Origin: Candidatus Accumulibacter sp. 66-26
GTDB taxonomy: Bacteria; Pseudomonadota; Gammaproteobacteria; Burkholderiales; Rhodocyclaceae
Length of the DNA stretch: 64,000 bases
Direction of reading: 5' to 3'
NCBI GenBank assembly: GCA_001897745.1
Contig: MKUH01000017.1
Span: forward strand, 1-64,000
Part shown: in pieces, positions 15,256 to 24,542 of the stretch
Position numbering within the stretch: position 1 is the first letter of the stretch
Layout of the letters: each line of letters starts with the position of its first letter
The notes under the pieces: generated by a model
Seen by the model: only the letters and a program-made list of their open reading frames with translations
Told to the model about the DNA's origin: nothing
The model's database searches: none
Position numbers and translations under genes: made by a program

Positions 15256-16716
15256 ATGATGACCGATCAGATACCACAAGCGTTCGTTTCGCCGATCAAC
15301 CCGAAAGTCGCCGCGCTGACCCTGGCCGTGACCTTGGCGCTCGCCGGTTGCGCCCAGTTTCCTTCGATGTCCAAGTTGGTGCGCGCGAAACCGGCCGCCG
15401 CCTACGCCAGCGCGCAATCCCTCGCGGGCCAGGCGAGCGCCTGGCCCGCCGAGCGCTGGTGGCAAGCCTACGGCGATGCCCAGCTCGATGCGCTGATCGA
15501 CGAGGCGCTGCGCGATTCGCCGGACATGGCCGCCGCCTCGGCTCGCCTGCGCCGGGCCGAGGCCTACGGCCAGATCGCCGGGGCGCCGCTCCTGCCGCAA
15601 GTCGGGGCCAATGCCTCGGTGAACAGCCAGAAGCTGAGCTACAACTACCTGACGCCGCGCTCGATGACGCCGCAGGACTGGAACGACTACGGCCGGGTCA
15701 CCCTCGACTTCAGCTGGGACATCGATTTCTGGGGCAAGAACCGCGCCGGGCTGGCCGCGGCGACCTCGCAGCTCGAGGCGAGCCGGGCCGAACTCGCGCA
15801 GGCGCGTCTGAGCCTGGCCGCTGCGGTCGCCACGAACTACGCCGATCTGGCGCAGCTGTTCGCCGTCCGCGATACGGCGCAGCGCTCGGTCGAAGTGCGC
15901 AGCAAGACGGCGCAGCTGTTCGCCGAGCGTTTCGCCAACGGGCTGGAAACCCGCGGCAGCCTGAGCGAGGCCAAGGCCCGGCTGGCCGCGGCCGAGGGCG
16001 AACTGCTGCTGCTCGACGAGCAGATCGGTCTGCAGCGCCATCGCCTGGCCGCGCTGCTCGGCGCCGGGCCGGACCGCGGGCTGGCCATCACGCGTCCGGC
16101 CGTCAAGCTCGACCGCGAATTCGGCTTGCCGGGCGAACTGGCCGCCAACCTGCTCGGCCGCCGCCCGGACGTGGTCGCCGCACGCCTGATGAGCGAAGCG
16201 CAGCTGCAGCGCATCGACCAGAAGAAGGGCGAGTTCTACCCCAACGTCAATCTCTCGGCCTTCATCGGCGTGCAGGCGCTCGGTCTCGACCTGCTGGGCA
16301 AGAGCGGCTCCAGCGTCGGCAGCATCGGCCCGGCGATTTCCCTGCCGATCTTCACGGGCGGACGCCTGCGCGGCGAATTGCGCGGCACGGTGGCCAGCTA
16401 CGACGAAGCCGTTGCCAACTACAACCGCACGGTGACCCAGGCGCTGCAGGAAGTCGCCAGCGCCGGACTCAGCCAGAAGGCGCTGGCGGCGCAGCTGGCC
16501 AAGGCGACGGCGGCCGTCGAGGCGGCGGGCGAAGCGCATCGCGTGGCGCGCAACCGCTATGAAGGCGGCCTCGCCAACTATCTCGAGGTGCTTTACGCCG
16601 AAGACGGCCTGCTCAACAGCCAGCGCCACCTCGCCACCCTCCAGTCGCGCGCCTTTTCGCTGGACGTCGCCCTGCAGCGCGCGCTCGGTGGCGGCTACCA
16701 GTCGAACACCCTCTAA
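15256..16716 (+). CDS. NodT-family outer-membrane efflux lipoprotein of an EmrAB-type pump
   Basis: A 486-residue outer-membrane channel. The lipobox ALAGC places the lipidated Cys at 32. Motifs include RWWQAYGDAQLDALIDEALR, LLGRRPDVVAARLMSEAQLQ and FYPNVNLSAFIGVQALG. It is the first gene of the operon, followed after 18 bp by an EmrA-like adaptor and an EmrB-like transporter. It is only distantly similar to the NodT protein at 10132, so it is not a recent duplicate. Confidence 0.92.
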   Translation: MMTDQIPQAFVSPINPKVAALTLAVTLALAGCAQFPSMSKLVRAKPAAAYASAQSLAGQASAWPAERWWQAYGDAQLDALIDEALRDSPDMAAASARLRRAEAYGQIAGAPLLPQVGANASVNSQKLSYNYLTPRSMTPQDWNDYGRVTLDFSWDIDFWGKNRAGLAAATSQLEASRAELAQARLSLAAAVATNYADLAQLFAVRDTAQRSVEVRSKTAQLFAERFANGLETRGSLSEAKARLAAAEGELLLLDEQIGLQRHRLAALLGAGPDRGLAITRPAVKLDREFGLPGELAANLLGRRPDVVAARLMSEAQLQRIDQKKGEFYPNVNLSAFIGVQALGLDLLGKSGSSVGSIGPAISLPIFTGGRLRGELRGTVASYDEAVANYNRTVTQALQEVASAGLSQKALAAQLAKATAAVEAAGEAHRVARNRYEGGLANYLEVLYAEDGLLNSQRHLATLQSRAFSLDVALQRALGGGYQSNTL

Positions 16717-16734
16717 TTTCCCAAGGATTTCAAG

Positions 16735-17856
16735 ATGACCGAAACCAATCTCGTCCTGAATAAAGAACAGCGTCGCAAAAAAATGCTCGTCGGCCTAGCC
16801 GGCGTCGTCGGTCTGGCGGCCGTCGGCGCGACCGCCTACTGGGGCCTTTACGCCTCCAAGTTCGTCTCGACCGACAACGCCTATGCGGCGGTCGAGATCG
16901 CCCAGGTCACCCCGTCGGTGAGCGGCACCATCGGCGAAGTCCTGGTCACCGATACGCAGGCCGTCAAACGGGGCGACCTCCTCGTCAAGATCGATCCGAC
17001 CGATGCCAAGCTCGCGCTGGCCCAGGCCGAAGCCGACCTCGGGCGCGCCATCCGCCGCGTCAAGGGCTTCGTCGCCAATGACGGCAGCCTGAGCGCGCAG
17101 ATCGCCGCCCGCGATGCTGACGAAAAACGCGCCGCCGCCCAACTGCGCTCGGCCGAAGCCGATTTCGAGCGGGCCAGGATCGACCTGCAGCGCCGCGAAG
17201 CGCTGGCCGCTTCCGGTTCGGTTTCCGGCGACGAACTGACGCGCGCCCAGAACGCCTTCGCCTCCGCCCAGAGCAATCTCGATGCGGCGCACGCCGCGGC
17301 GGCGCAGGCCAGGGCCAATCGCAGCACCGCGCTGAGCTCGCGCGAAGCGAACGCCGTGCTGATCGCCAACAGCACCGAGGAGACCAACCCCGAAGTCGCG
17401 CTGGCGCGCGCCCGCCGCGACCAGGCGGCGGTCGATCTCGAACGCACCGTCGTGCGCGCACCGGTCGACGGCGTCGTCGCCAAGCGCCAGGTCCAGCTCG
17501 GCCAGCGCGTGCAGGCCGGCATGCCCCTGTTGGCCATCGTTCCCGTGCAGGAAATGCACGTCGACGCCAACTACAAGGAAGTGCAGCTGGAGAAGGTCCG
17601 CATCGGCCAGCCGGTCAAGTTGCACGCCGACATCTATGGCAGCGCCGTGACTTATCGCGGCACGGTGGAAGGTTTCTCCGGCGGTTCGGGCGCGGCCTTC
17701 TCGGCGATCCCGGCGCAGAACGCCACCGGCAACTGGATCAAGGTGGTGCAGCGCCTGCCGGTGCGCATCAAGCTCGATCCGAAGGAACTGGAGGCCCATC
17801 CGCTCAAGGTCGGCCTGTCGATGCATGCCGAAATCGATACGCGCAACTCGAACTAA
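16735..17856 (+). CDS. EmrA-type periplasmic adaptor (HlyD family)
   Basis: A 373-residue adaptor with one N-terminal membrane helix (about 19-39, VGLAGVVGLAAVGATAYWGL). The hallmark FVSTDNAYAAVEIAQVTPSV follows, then the first lipoyl half, a long coiled coil (about 85-220) and the second lipoyl half (VVRAPVDGVVAKRQVQLGQR). The DNAYV-like motif and lipoyl layout identify the EmrA subgroup that works with 14-helix MFS pumps. The MFS partner follows after 15 bp. Confidence 0.92.
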   Translation: MTETNLVLNKEQRRKKMLVGLAGVVGLAAVGATAYWGLYASKFVSTDNAYAAVEIAQVTPSVSGTIGEVLVTDTQAVKRGDLLVKIDPTDAKLALAQAEADLGRAIRRVKGFVANDGSLSAQIAARDADEKRAAAQLRSAEADFERARIDLQRREALAASGSVSGDELTRAQNAFASAQSNLDAAHAAAAQARANRSTALSSREANAVLIANSTEETNPEVALARARRDQAAVDLERTVVRAPVDGVVAKRQVQLGQRVQAGMPLLAIVPVQEMHVDANYKEVQLEKVRIGQPVKLHADIYGSAVTYRGTVEGFSGGSGAAFSAIPAQNATGNWIKVVQRLPVRIKLDPKELEAHPLKVGLSMHAEIDTRNSN

Positions 17857-17871
17857 ACCGGGAGTTTTACG

Positions 17872-19437
17872 ATGAGTGAAACGACGCTGGGGACAGCGCA
17901 AGCCCACAACCCGCCCGGTGAGGTCGTTCCCCTGACGGGCGGCATGCTCTGGCTGGCGGCCATCATGCTGGCCGCCGCCAACTTCATCGCGGTGCTCAAC
18001 ATGACCATCGCCAACGTCGCCGTACCGAACATCGCGGGCGCGCTGGGCGCGGCGACCAGTCAGGGAACGTGGGTGATCACGGCCTACGCGGTCGGCGAGG
18101 CGATTACCGTGCCCTTGACCGGCTGGCTGTCGTCCCGTTTTGGCTCGGTGCGCGTGTTCATCGGCTCGATGATCCTGTTCGGCGTCTTCTCGATCGTCTG
18201 CGGCCTGGCCAATTCGATCGGCCTGCTGGTCGTCGCGCGCATTTTCCAGGGGCTGTGCGGCGGGCCGCTGATGCCGCTCTCGCAGACCCTGCTGATGCGC
18301 ATCTTCCCCAAGGAAAAGGCGGCGGCCGCCATCGGCCTGTGGTCGATGACGACGCTCGTCGCGCCCGTGGTCGGCCCGATTCTCGGCGGCTACCTGTGCG
18401 ACGAATACAGCTGGTCCTGGGTGTTCATCCTGAATGCGCCGATCGCCTTCGTCTGCGCCTTCTTCGCCTGGAATCTCCTGAAGCGCTACAAGGACTCGCT
18501 GAGCCGGGCCGGCATCGATCTGGTCGGGCTCGTCCTGCTGGTCGTCTGGGTCGGCGCCCTGCAGTTGATGCTCGACGAAGGCAAGAACCTCGACTGGTTC
18601 TCCTCCAGCTTCATCGTCGGGCTGGCCATCACGGCGGTCGTCGGCTTCGCGGCCTTCATCATCTGGGAGCTGCACGAGGAAAACCCGGTGGTCGACCTCA
18701 AGGTCTTCCGCCACCGCGGCTTCTCGGTCAGCGTGCTGACCATCAGCCTAGCCTTTGCCGCCTTCTTCGGCGTCAATGTGCTGACCCCGCTGTGGCTGCA
18801 GAACTTCATGGGCTACACGGCCACCCAGGCCGGCCTGGCGACCGCCTGGACCGGGGTCACGGCCTTCTTCGTCGCGCCCCTGGTGGCGCAGGCGGCGAGC
18901 AAGGTCGACCCGCGCAAGCTGGTCTTCGCCGGCGTCGTCTGGATGGGCGCGGTCACCCTGTGGCGGACGATCGCCAACACCGACATGGGCTTCTGGGATA
19001 TTTCCATTCCGCTGATCGTGATGGGTTTCGCCTTGCCGTTCTTCTTCATCCCGACCACCGGGCTCGCCCTGTCGAGCGTCGATGAGCGCGAAATGGATTC
19101 GGCCGCCGGCCTGATGAACTTCCTGCGGACCTTGTCCGGCGCTTTCGCCACCTCGCTGGTGACCACCAGCTGGGACAATCAGATCACGCGCAATCATGCC
19201 GAACTGGTCGGCATCTCCGACAGCGACCGGAGCGTGCGCACGCTGCTGGAGCAGGCCGGGATGGCAGCCGACGCGGTGAATCAGGCGATCGACTACCTGA
19301 TCACCGGCCAGGCCGTCATGCTCGCCACCAATCAGCTGATGACGGTCATCGGGGTGGCTTTCCTGATTGCCGCCTCCGCCATCTGGCTCGCGCCGAAACC
19401 CAGCCGCGTCGTCGAACCCGGCGCCGGCGGCCACTAG
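17872..19437 (+). CDS. DHA2-family (EmrB/QacA) multidrug MFS transporter
   Basis: A 521-residue proton-driven drug exporter with about 14 membrane helices. Motif C-like sequence APVVGPILGGYLCDEYSWSW and motif A-like WLSSRFGSVRVFI are present, as is the DHA2 helix-1 motif LNMTIANVAVPNIAGALGA. With the upstream adaptor and NodT channel it forms an EmrAB-TolC-like tripartite pump. Substrates cannot be predicted from sequence. Confidence 0.93.
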   Translation: MSETTLGTAQAHNPPGEVVPLTGGMLWLAAIMLAAANFIAVLNMTIANVAVPNIAGALGAATSQGTWVITAYAVGEAITVPLTGWLSSRFGSVRVFIGSMILFGVFSIVCGLANSIGLLVVARIFQGLCGGPLMPLSQTLLMRIFPKEKAAAAIGLWSMTTLVAPVVGPILGGYLCDEYSWSWVFILNAPIAFVCAFFAWNLLKRYKDSLSRAGIDLVGLVLLVVWVGALQLMLDEGKNLDWFSSSFIVGLAITAVVGFAAFIIWELHEENPVVDLKVFRHRGFSVSVLTISLAFAAFFGVNVLTPLWLQNFMGYTATQAGLATAWTGVTAFFVAPLVAQAASKVDPRKLVFAGVVWMGAVTLWRTIANTDMGFWDISIPLIVMGFALPFFFIPTTGLALSSVDEREMDSAAGLMNFLRTLSGAFATSLVTTSWDNQITRNHAELVGISDSDRSVRTLLEQAGMAADAVNQAIDYLITGQAVMLATNQLMTVIGVAFLIAASAIWLAPKPSRVVEPGAGGH

Positions 19438-19454
19438 AATTTCAGGGAGAGATC

Positions 19455-19898
19455 ATGTTCAAGCATCTGCTGGTTCCGACCGACGGTTCGCCCTTGTCCG
19501 GCGAAACGGTCGAACGCGCCATCGCCTTTGCCAAGGGGGCGGGCGCCCGCATTACCTTCTTCTGCGCGGTGCAGTCCTTCCCGACGATGTATCACGGCAT
19601 CGGCGCCATTTTCGACGCGCAGGCGCCGGCCCGCTATCACGAGGCGGTCGACGGCGTCGCCCAGGACATCCTCGACGCGGCCGTAAAGCTCGCGACGGCA
19701 GCCGGGGTCGACTGCGCGAAACTGACCCTGGCGAGCGCCGAGCCTTACGCGGCGATCATCGAAGCTGCCGAGCGCCAGGCCTGCGATCTGATCTTCATGG
19801 CCTCGCACGGTCGCAAAGGCATCAACGCGCTCCTGCTCGGCAGCGAGACGAACAAGGTGCTGACGCATTCGAAGATACCGGTGTTGGTGTATCGCTGA
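19455..19898 (+). CDS. Universal stress protein, UspA family
   Basis: A 147-residue single Usp domain: MFKHLLVPTDGSPLSGETVE at the start and the ATP-binding pattern ASHGRKGINALLLGSETNKV near the end, matching G-x2-G-x9-G(S/T). It is likely an ATP-binding UspA of the UspFG type. It lies 17 bp after the MFS gene with AGGGAGA as ribosome site, so it is probably co-transcribed with the efflux operon and under the same TetR control. Confidence 0.9.
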   Translation: MFKHLLVPTDGSPLSGETVERAIAFAKGAGARITFFCAVQSFPTMYHGIGAIFDAQAPARYHEAVDGVAQDILDAAVKLATAAGVDCAKLTLASAEPYAAIIEAAERQACDLIFMASHGRKGINALLLGSETNKVLTHSKIPVLVYR

Positions 19899-19913
19899 TC
19901 GACGCATCCGGTG

Positions 19914-19968
19914 GCCGTCCGCCCCTCGGCGGACGGCGCGTTGCGGGGCGGCCTCTGGCCGCCCCTTT
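19914..19968 (+). terminator. Tandem hairpin terminator after the efflux/Usp operon
   Basis: Two perfect stems lie in tandem: GCCGTCCGCC with GGCGGACGGC (19914-19937, 4-nt loop), then GGGGCGGCC with GGCCGCCCC (19945-19965, 3-nt loop) followed by TTT. The convergent gene on the minus strand ends at 19986, so it may serve both. Confidence 0.8.
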
Positions 19969-19985
19969 GCATGGCACGTGGGATT

Positions 19986-20621
19986 CTAGTCGCCGCCAAG
20001 GCGCATCCCGGTCAACGCAGCCAGCCGCTCGATGCTCCATTCCTTGCCGAGCAGGATCATGCGCGTGTGCAGGTCGTCGTGGGCCTTCCGGTCGACCTCT
20101 CGCCCGAGATAGCGCAGCGTCTTGTCGCGCACGTCGAGGTAGCCGAGTTCGTGGCGGCGCGCGAGGGCGTGCCAGAGCGCGTTGGCGCCGGTCGACTGGC
20201 GCGCCCCGGAGATCAGGCAGAAGCCCCGGCCGAGGCCCCATTCGTAGACGGCGGTGGAAATGCCGCGGCGCTGGTAGGGCGTCGCGTATTTGGAATGCGG
20301 GGCGCGCAGGTAGGGGTCGGCGCGGCGGCCGACCTCGATCAGGCGGTTGAAGACGGTGTAGCCGGCGAGGCGGCGGCGGGCGACGTCCTCGACGTACACG
20401 TAGTGTTCGCCGTCGGCCTCGCGGTAGCGGAAGACGAGTTCCGGAAAATTCGTGGCGATCGTCGCAATGCCGTGCAGCGAGTCGCCGGGCCGGTAGAGGC
20501 GCCGGTAGAGCGTTTCGAGTTCCGTATCGAGTTCGTCGGGACGGTGCTTCACGTCGATGCGCAGTTCCAGGCGGAATCCCGCCCACGGCGTGAGTTGCAG
20601 GGGAAAGGTCAGGGCCGTCAC
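19986..20621 (-). CDS. GNAT-like N-acetyltransferase domain protein
   Basis: A 211-residue protein read from GTG 20621, which has GGGAGG about 7 nt upstream. The segment YATPYQRRGISTAVYEWGLG has the Q/R-x-x-G-x-A/G acetyl-CoA-binding pattern of GNAT motif A, followed by STGANALWHALARRHELGYL as in motif B. The N-terminal half (ELRIDVKHRPDELDTELETL) is not recognised. The substrate is unknown. The start overlaps the stop of a small upstream frame by four bases. Confidence 0.6.
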   Translation of the reverse strand: MTALTFPLQLTPWAGFRLELRIDVKHRPDELDTELETLYRRLYRPGDSLHGIATIATNFPELVFRYREADGEHYVYVEDVARRRLAGYTVFNRLIEVGRRADPYLRAPHSKYATPYQRRGISTAVYEWGLGRGFCLISGARQSTGANALWHALARRHELGYLDVRDKTLRYLGREVDRKAHDDLHTRMILLGKEWSIERLAALTGMRLGGD

Positions 20622-20854
20622 GTCCAGCCTCCCTGCGCGACGGGGGCGAGCGAGGCGTCGTGGCCGGCGGCCAGACGGTCGCTCGGCGTGAGCGCATAGA
20701 CAGCCGCGGCGGATGCGGCCGCGCACGATGCGCGCCGACGGTTTTCGGCCGCGCGACGGACGGAGAAGGGAAGGGCGGCGGCGCCGGCGGTGAAGCGGAA
20801 AGGCTTTGCCGCGCGGTGGCGCGCGGCATTGACGAAATTCTTGGCGATATCCAT
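20618..20854 (-). CDS. Hypothetical 78-residue protein coupled to the GNAT-like gene
   Basis: The frame begins MDIAKNFVNAARHRAAKPFR and is Ala/Arg-rich. It overlaps the GTG of the next gene by the four bases GTGA, an arrangement typical of coupled genes. No strong ribosome site is visible before its ATG and no domain is recognised, so it may be a chance frame. Confidence 0.35.
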   Translation of the reverse strand: MDIAKNFVNAARHRAAKPFRFTAGAAALPFSVRRAAENRRRASCAAASAAAVYALTPSDRLAAGHDASLAPVAQGGWT

Positions 20855-21598
20855 GGCTTGGGCGTGTGCAATATCGACGCTGCGTATGCATCGCAGCGAC
20901 TAAATCGCAGTCCCGGCAGGAATCTTCCATGCCAATGCCTTGCACTCGGCCGAAGGCCGAGGGGAGGGAGTTACCGCGTTTCAGGAAATCCGCGAACGGA
21001 TCGAGGACATGAGAGACGCTCCCGGGCTGCACTTTGATCAGGGCGCGCGAACGCGTCCCTGGGCAAGGCGCCGTGCGGGGAGGTCAGGGCCGTTCAGCCC
21101 TTGCCGTGGCCCCGCACGGCCATGGAAAGCACTGCGAGGGGCCTTGGAATATGAAAGGGAGTCGCCGGCGGGGCGATCCACAAGCGCGCCCATGCCTGCG
21201 GCGAGTGCCCACCGACGGTCGCGCTCTGTGGAGCGTGCGACGGGTCGGCGTGGAGGGCGAAGGGCATGGGCGGCGGGAGTTGCGGGGTCGGAAAGGGCGC
21301 TAGTTTAAGCCATCGGGCGCCTCCCGGCCAGCCATCGCCGCCATCGCCGCCATCGCCGCCCGCGCGGCGCCTCCTGCGGCGAAGCCGGGCGCGGATTTGC
21401 GCGTCTTGCGCGGTACCGCCCGTACATCCGGCGAGGCGGGCAGGGATCGGCTGCCCGGCGCCGGGGACGGGAAAGAAAGGTGCCGGTGTGTGTTTATTCG
21501 TTTGAAGAATAACTATCTGCGAATTTATTCGTTTTAACCATAAAAGGCATCCCATAAACTCGGGCTATCAATCAATAAACAGCCCGAGGTCCGATGCC
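20855..21598. other. Long gene-poor region upstream of cysT
   Basis: No supported gene in 744 bases. Contents: a large inverted repeat (CCGTGCGGGG at 21071-21080 with CCCCGCACGG at 21110-21119, with a nested 5-bp stem); three tandem copies of GCCATCGCC (21331-21357); and an AT-rich promoter region at about 21490-21565. Open frames here are Arg/Gly-rich and look non-coding. Confidence 0.55.
21493..21560 (+). promoter_or_regulatory. Control region of cysTWA-cysB with repeated TTTATTCGTTT
   Basis: TTTATTCGTTT occurs at 21493-21503 and 21524-21534, 31 bp (three helical turns) apart. The first copy is part of an inverted repeat TTATTC-N7-GAATAA (21494-21512). A -10-like TAAACT lies at 21555-21560 with TTTTAA 17 nt before it. 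This layout fits a LysR-type activator such as CysB, encoded at the end of the operon. Confidence 0.5.
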
Positions 21599-22486
21599 AT
21601 GGCATCCATCGCACTAGCCGCCCCGGCGCCCCAGGCGCGGCGCGGTTTCTCCACCCTGCTCAAGCGCAAGCACAGCGTGCTGCCCGGTTTTTCGCTGGCC
21701 CTCGGCTATTCGGTGATCTATCTCGCGCTGGTCGTCCTGATCCCGCTGGCCGCCGTCTTCCTGAAATCCTCGACGCTCGGCTGGGAAGGTTTCTGGAACG
21801 CGACGACGCAGCCGCGCGTACTCGCTTCGTTCAAGCTGAGCTTCGGCGCTTCGCTGATCGCCGCGGCGATCAACGTCGTCTTCGGGCTGATCTTCGCCTG
21901 GGTGCTGGTGCGCTACCGCTTTCCCGGCAAGCGTCTGATCGATGCGCTGATCGATCTGCCGTTCGCCCTGCCCACGGCCGTCGCCGGGATCGCGCTGGCC
22001 ACGCTGTACGCCAACAACGGCTGGGTCGGCAGCGTGCTCGCGCCGCTCGGCGTCGAGGTCGCCTATACGCCGCTCGGCGTGCTCGTGGCGCTCGTCTTCA
22101 TCGGACTGCCCTTCGTCGTACGCACCGTGCAGCCGGTGCTCGAAGACCTCGAAGCCGAGGTCGAGGAGGCCGCCGCCTGCCTCGGCGCCAACCGCTGGCA
22201 GACCTTCAGCAAGGTCATCGTGCCGTATCTGACGCCGGCGCTGCTGACCGGCTTTGCGCTGGCCTTCGCGCGCGCCGTCGGTGAATACGGCTCGGTCATC
22301 TTCATCGCCGGCAACATGCCGATGGTCTCCGAGATCATGCCGTTGATGATCATCACCAAGCTCGAACAGTACGACTACGCCGGCGCCACCGCGATCGCCG
22401 TGGTCATGCTGATCGCCTCCTTCGTTCTTCTCCTTCTCATCAACGTGCTGCAGGCCTGGACCCAGCGCAGCCACCAGAGGATCTGA
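21599..22486 (+). CDS. cysT: Sulfate ABC transporter permease CysT (CysU)
   Basis: A 295-residue inner-membrane permease with about six helices. The coupling-helix motif [20 protein letters not shown] is the EAA loop that docks the ATPase. [20 protein letters not shown], near the end, is typical of CysT. GAGG precedes the ATG at 21599. The CysW gene starts two bases after the stop. Confidence 0.95.
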   Translation: MASIALAAPAPQARRGFSTLLKRKHSVLPGFSLALGYSVIYLALVVLIPLAAVFLKSSTLGWEGFWNATTQPRVLASFKLSFGASLIAAAINVVFGLIFAWVLVRYRFPGKRLIDALIDLPFALPTAVAGIALATLYANNGWVGSVLAPLGVEVAYTPLGVLVALVFIGLPFVVRTVQPVLEDLEAEVEEAAACLGANRWQTFSKVIVPYLTPALLTGFALAFARAVGEYGSVIFIAGNMPMVSEIMPLMIITKLEQYDYAGATAIAVVMLIASFVLLLLINVLQAWTQRSHQRI

Positions 22487-22488
22487 CC

Positions 22489-23424
22489 ATGGCCGGAAGT
22501 GCCGCCCAATCCATCGCCCGCTCCTGGTTTTCCGCCCCCGACGTCAGCCGGCGCCGGCTGGCGACCAGCGAACCCTTCTGGGTGCGCGCAGTGCTCATCG
22601 CGCTGGCGCTCGCCTTCTTCGGTCTGTTTCTGCTGCTGCCGCTCGCCGCGGTGTTCGCCGAGGCCTTCAAGAAGGGCTGGTCGGCCTACGCCGCCGGCGT
22701 CGTGCATCCCGACGCATTGGCCGCGATCAAGCTGACGCTGCTGGTCGCCGCCACCGCCGTACCGCTCAACCTCGTTTTCGGGGTGGCCGCCGCCTGGGCC
22801 ATCGCCAAGTTCGAGTTTCGCGGCAAACAGCTGTTGACGACGCTGATCGACCTGCCGTTCTCGGTGTCGCCGGTCATCTCCGGCCTCATCTACATCCTGC
22901 TGTTCGGCGCGCAGGGCTGGTTCGGGCCGCTGCTCGAAACCTACGACGTGAAGATCGTCTTCGCCGTGCCGGGCATCGTGCTGGCCACAGTTTTCGTGAC
23001 CTTTCCCTTCGTCGCCCGCGAACTGATCCCGCTGATGCAGGCGCAGGGCTCCGACGAGGAGGAAGCGTCGGTGGTGCTCGGCGCCAGCGGCTGGACGACC
23101 TTCCGCACGGTGACGTTGCCCAACATCAAGTGGGGCCTGCTCTACGGCGTGATCCTGTGCAACGCGCGGGCGATGGGCGAGTTCGGCGCCGTCTCGGTGG
23201 TCTCCGGGCACATCCGCGGACTGACCAACACGCTGCCGCTGCAGGTCGAAATTCTCTACAACGAATACAACTTCGTCGCCGCCTTCGCGGTGGCATCGCT
23301 GCTCGCCCTGCTCGCGCTGCTGACGCTCGGCGTCAAGAGCTTCATCGAATGGCGCACGGCGCGCGCCGGCTCCGGTGGCAACAGCGGACAACAGAACCAG
23401 TTCATCGAAAGAGGCCAACCATGA
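22489..23424 (+). CDS. cysW: Sulfate ABC transporter permease CysW
   Basis: A 311-residue second permease subunit of the sulfate importer. The EAA loop reads [20 protein letters not shown], and [20 protein letters not shown] with [20 protein letters not shown] are characteristic of CysW. About 50 N-terminal residues precede the first helix. The stop overlaps the cysA start (23421-23424, ATGA). Confidence 0.95.
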   Translation: MAGSAAQSIARSWFSAPDVSRRRLATSEPFWVRAVLIALALAFFGLFLLLPLAAVFAEAFKKGWSAYAAGVVHPDALAAIKLTLLVAATAVPLNLVFGVAAAWAIAKFEFRGKQLLTTLIDLPFSVSPVISGLIYILLFGAQGWFGPLLETYDVKIVFAVPGIVLATVFVTFPFVARELIPLMQAQGSDEEEASVVLGASGWTTFRTVTLPNIKWGLLYGVILCNARAMGEFGAVSVVSGHIRGLTNTLPLQVEILYNEYNFVAAFAVASLLALLALLTLGVKSFIEWRTARAGSGGNSGQQNQFIERGQP

Positions 23425-24533
23425 GCATCTCGGTCAGCAACATCAACAAGCGCTTCGGCGGTTTCACCGCGCTCGACAACGTTTCGCTCGATTTTCCGAG
23501 CGGCCAGTTGGTCGCGCTGCTCGGCCCCTCGGGCTGCGGCAAGACGACGCTGCTGCGTATCATCGCCGGCCTCGAACGGGCCGACAGCGGCGAGGTCTTC
23601 CTTGAAGGCGCCAACGCCTCGGCGCTGCACGTGCGCGAACGCGAAGTCGGTTTCGTCTTTCAGCACTACGCGCTGTTCCGCCACATGACGGTGTTCGACA
23701 ACGTCGCCTTCGGCCTGCGCGTCAAGCCGCGCGACCAGCGTCCGAGCGACGCCGAGATCCGGCGCAAGGTGCGTGACCTGCTGCAGCTCGTTCAGCTCGA
23801 CTGGCTCGCCGACCGCTATCCGGCGCAGCTTTCCGGCGGCCAGCGCCAGCGCATCGCGCTGGCCCGCGCGCTCGCCGTCGAACCGCGCGTGCTGCTGCTC
23901 GACGAGCCTTTCGGCGCGCTCGACGCCAAGGTGCGCAAGGAACTGCGCCGCTGGCTGCGGCAGCTGCACGACGAGCTGCACATCACCAGCATCTTCGTCA
24001 CGCACGACCAGGAGGAAGCGCTCGAAGTGGCCGACCGCGTGGTGCTGATGGATCACGGCCGGGTCGAGCAGGTCGGCACGCCGGACGAAGTTTACGACCA
24101 CCCGGCCTCGCCCTTCGTCTATGGCTTCCTCGGCTCGGTGAATCTCTTCCACGGCCGTGTCGACGGGCAGGCGCTGCGCGTCGGCGAGCACGCGCTTGAA
24201 CTCGGCGCGCACGACCTCGCGCACGACGCGTCGGCGGTCGGCTACGTGCGCCCGCACGAAGTGCAGCTGCTGCGCGACGACGGGCTGGTCGACGGCGGCC
24301 TGCCGGCGACGGTGCTGCGCATCACGAGTTCGGGCGCGTTGGCGACCGTCGAGCTGTCGCGCCCGGAGAGCCCTGGCGAACGCGTCGAGGTCACCGTCTT
24401 CCGCGACACGCTGCGCCAGATCGGCGTCGGCGAGGGCGACCGCGTACGCCTGAAGCCGCTGCGCGTGCGCGTTTTCCCGGCGGAGGCGGCTGCCTCCTCG
24501 AACTCTTCGGCCGCCGCGCCGCTGGCCGCCTAG
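23421..24533 (+). CDS. cysA: Sulfate/thiosulfate import ATP-binding protein CysA
   Basis: A 370-residue ATPase. Walker A is GPSGCGKT (35-42), the signature [15 protein letters not shown], Walker [13 protein letters not shown], and the H-loop [10 protein letters not shown]. The C-terminal TOBE-like domain ([16 protein letters not shown]) is where CysA-type ATPases sense or regulate. The ATG at 23421 overlaps the cysW stop, which rules out the longer frame starting at 23130 inside cysW. Confidence 0.95.
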   Translation: MSISVSNINKRFGGFTALDNVSLDFPSGQLVALLGPSGCGKTTLLRIIAGLERADSGEVFLEGANASALHVREREVGFVFQHYALFRHMTVFDNVAFGLRVKPRDQRPSDAEIRRKVRDLLQLVQLDWLADRYPAQLSGGQRQRIALARALAVEPRVLLLDEPFGALDAKVRKELRRWLRQLHDELHITSIFVTHDQEEALEVADRVVLMDHGRVEQVGTPDEVYDHPASPFVYGFLGSVNLFHGRVDGQALRVGEHALELGAHDLAHDASAVGYVRPHEVQLLRDDGLVDGGLPATVLRITSSGALATVELSRPESPGERVEVTVFRDTLRQIGVGEGDRVRLKPLRVRVFPAEAAASSNSSAAAPLAA

Positions 24534-24542
24534 GAGACCCGG

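Noticed and set aside
19914-19968. Mobile-element ends
   Set aside because: The tandem inverted repeats are short perfect stems between convergent genes, best read as terminators.
21331-21357. CRISPR or satellite array
   Set aside because: Only three 9-bp units without spacers; no repeat-spacer structure or cas genes are present anywhere in the window.
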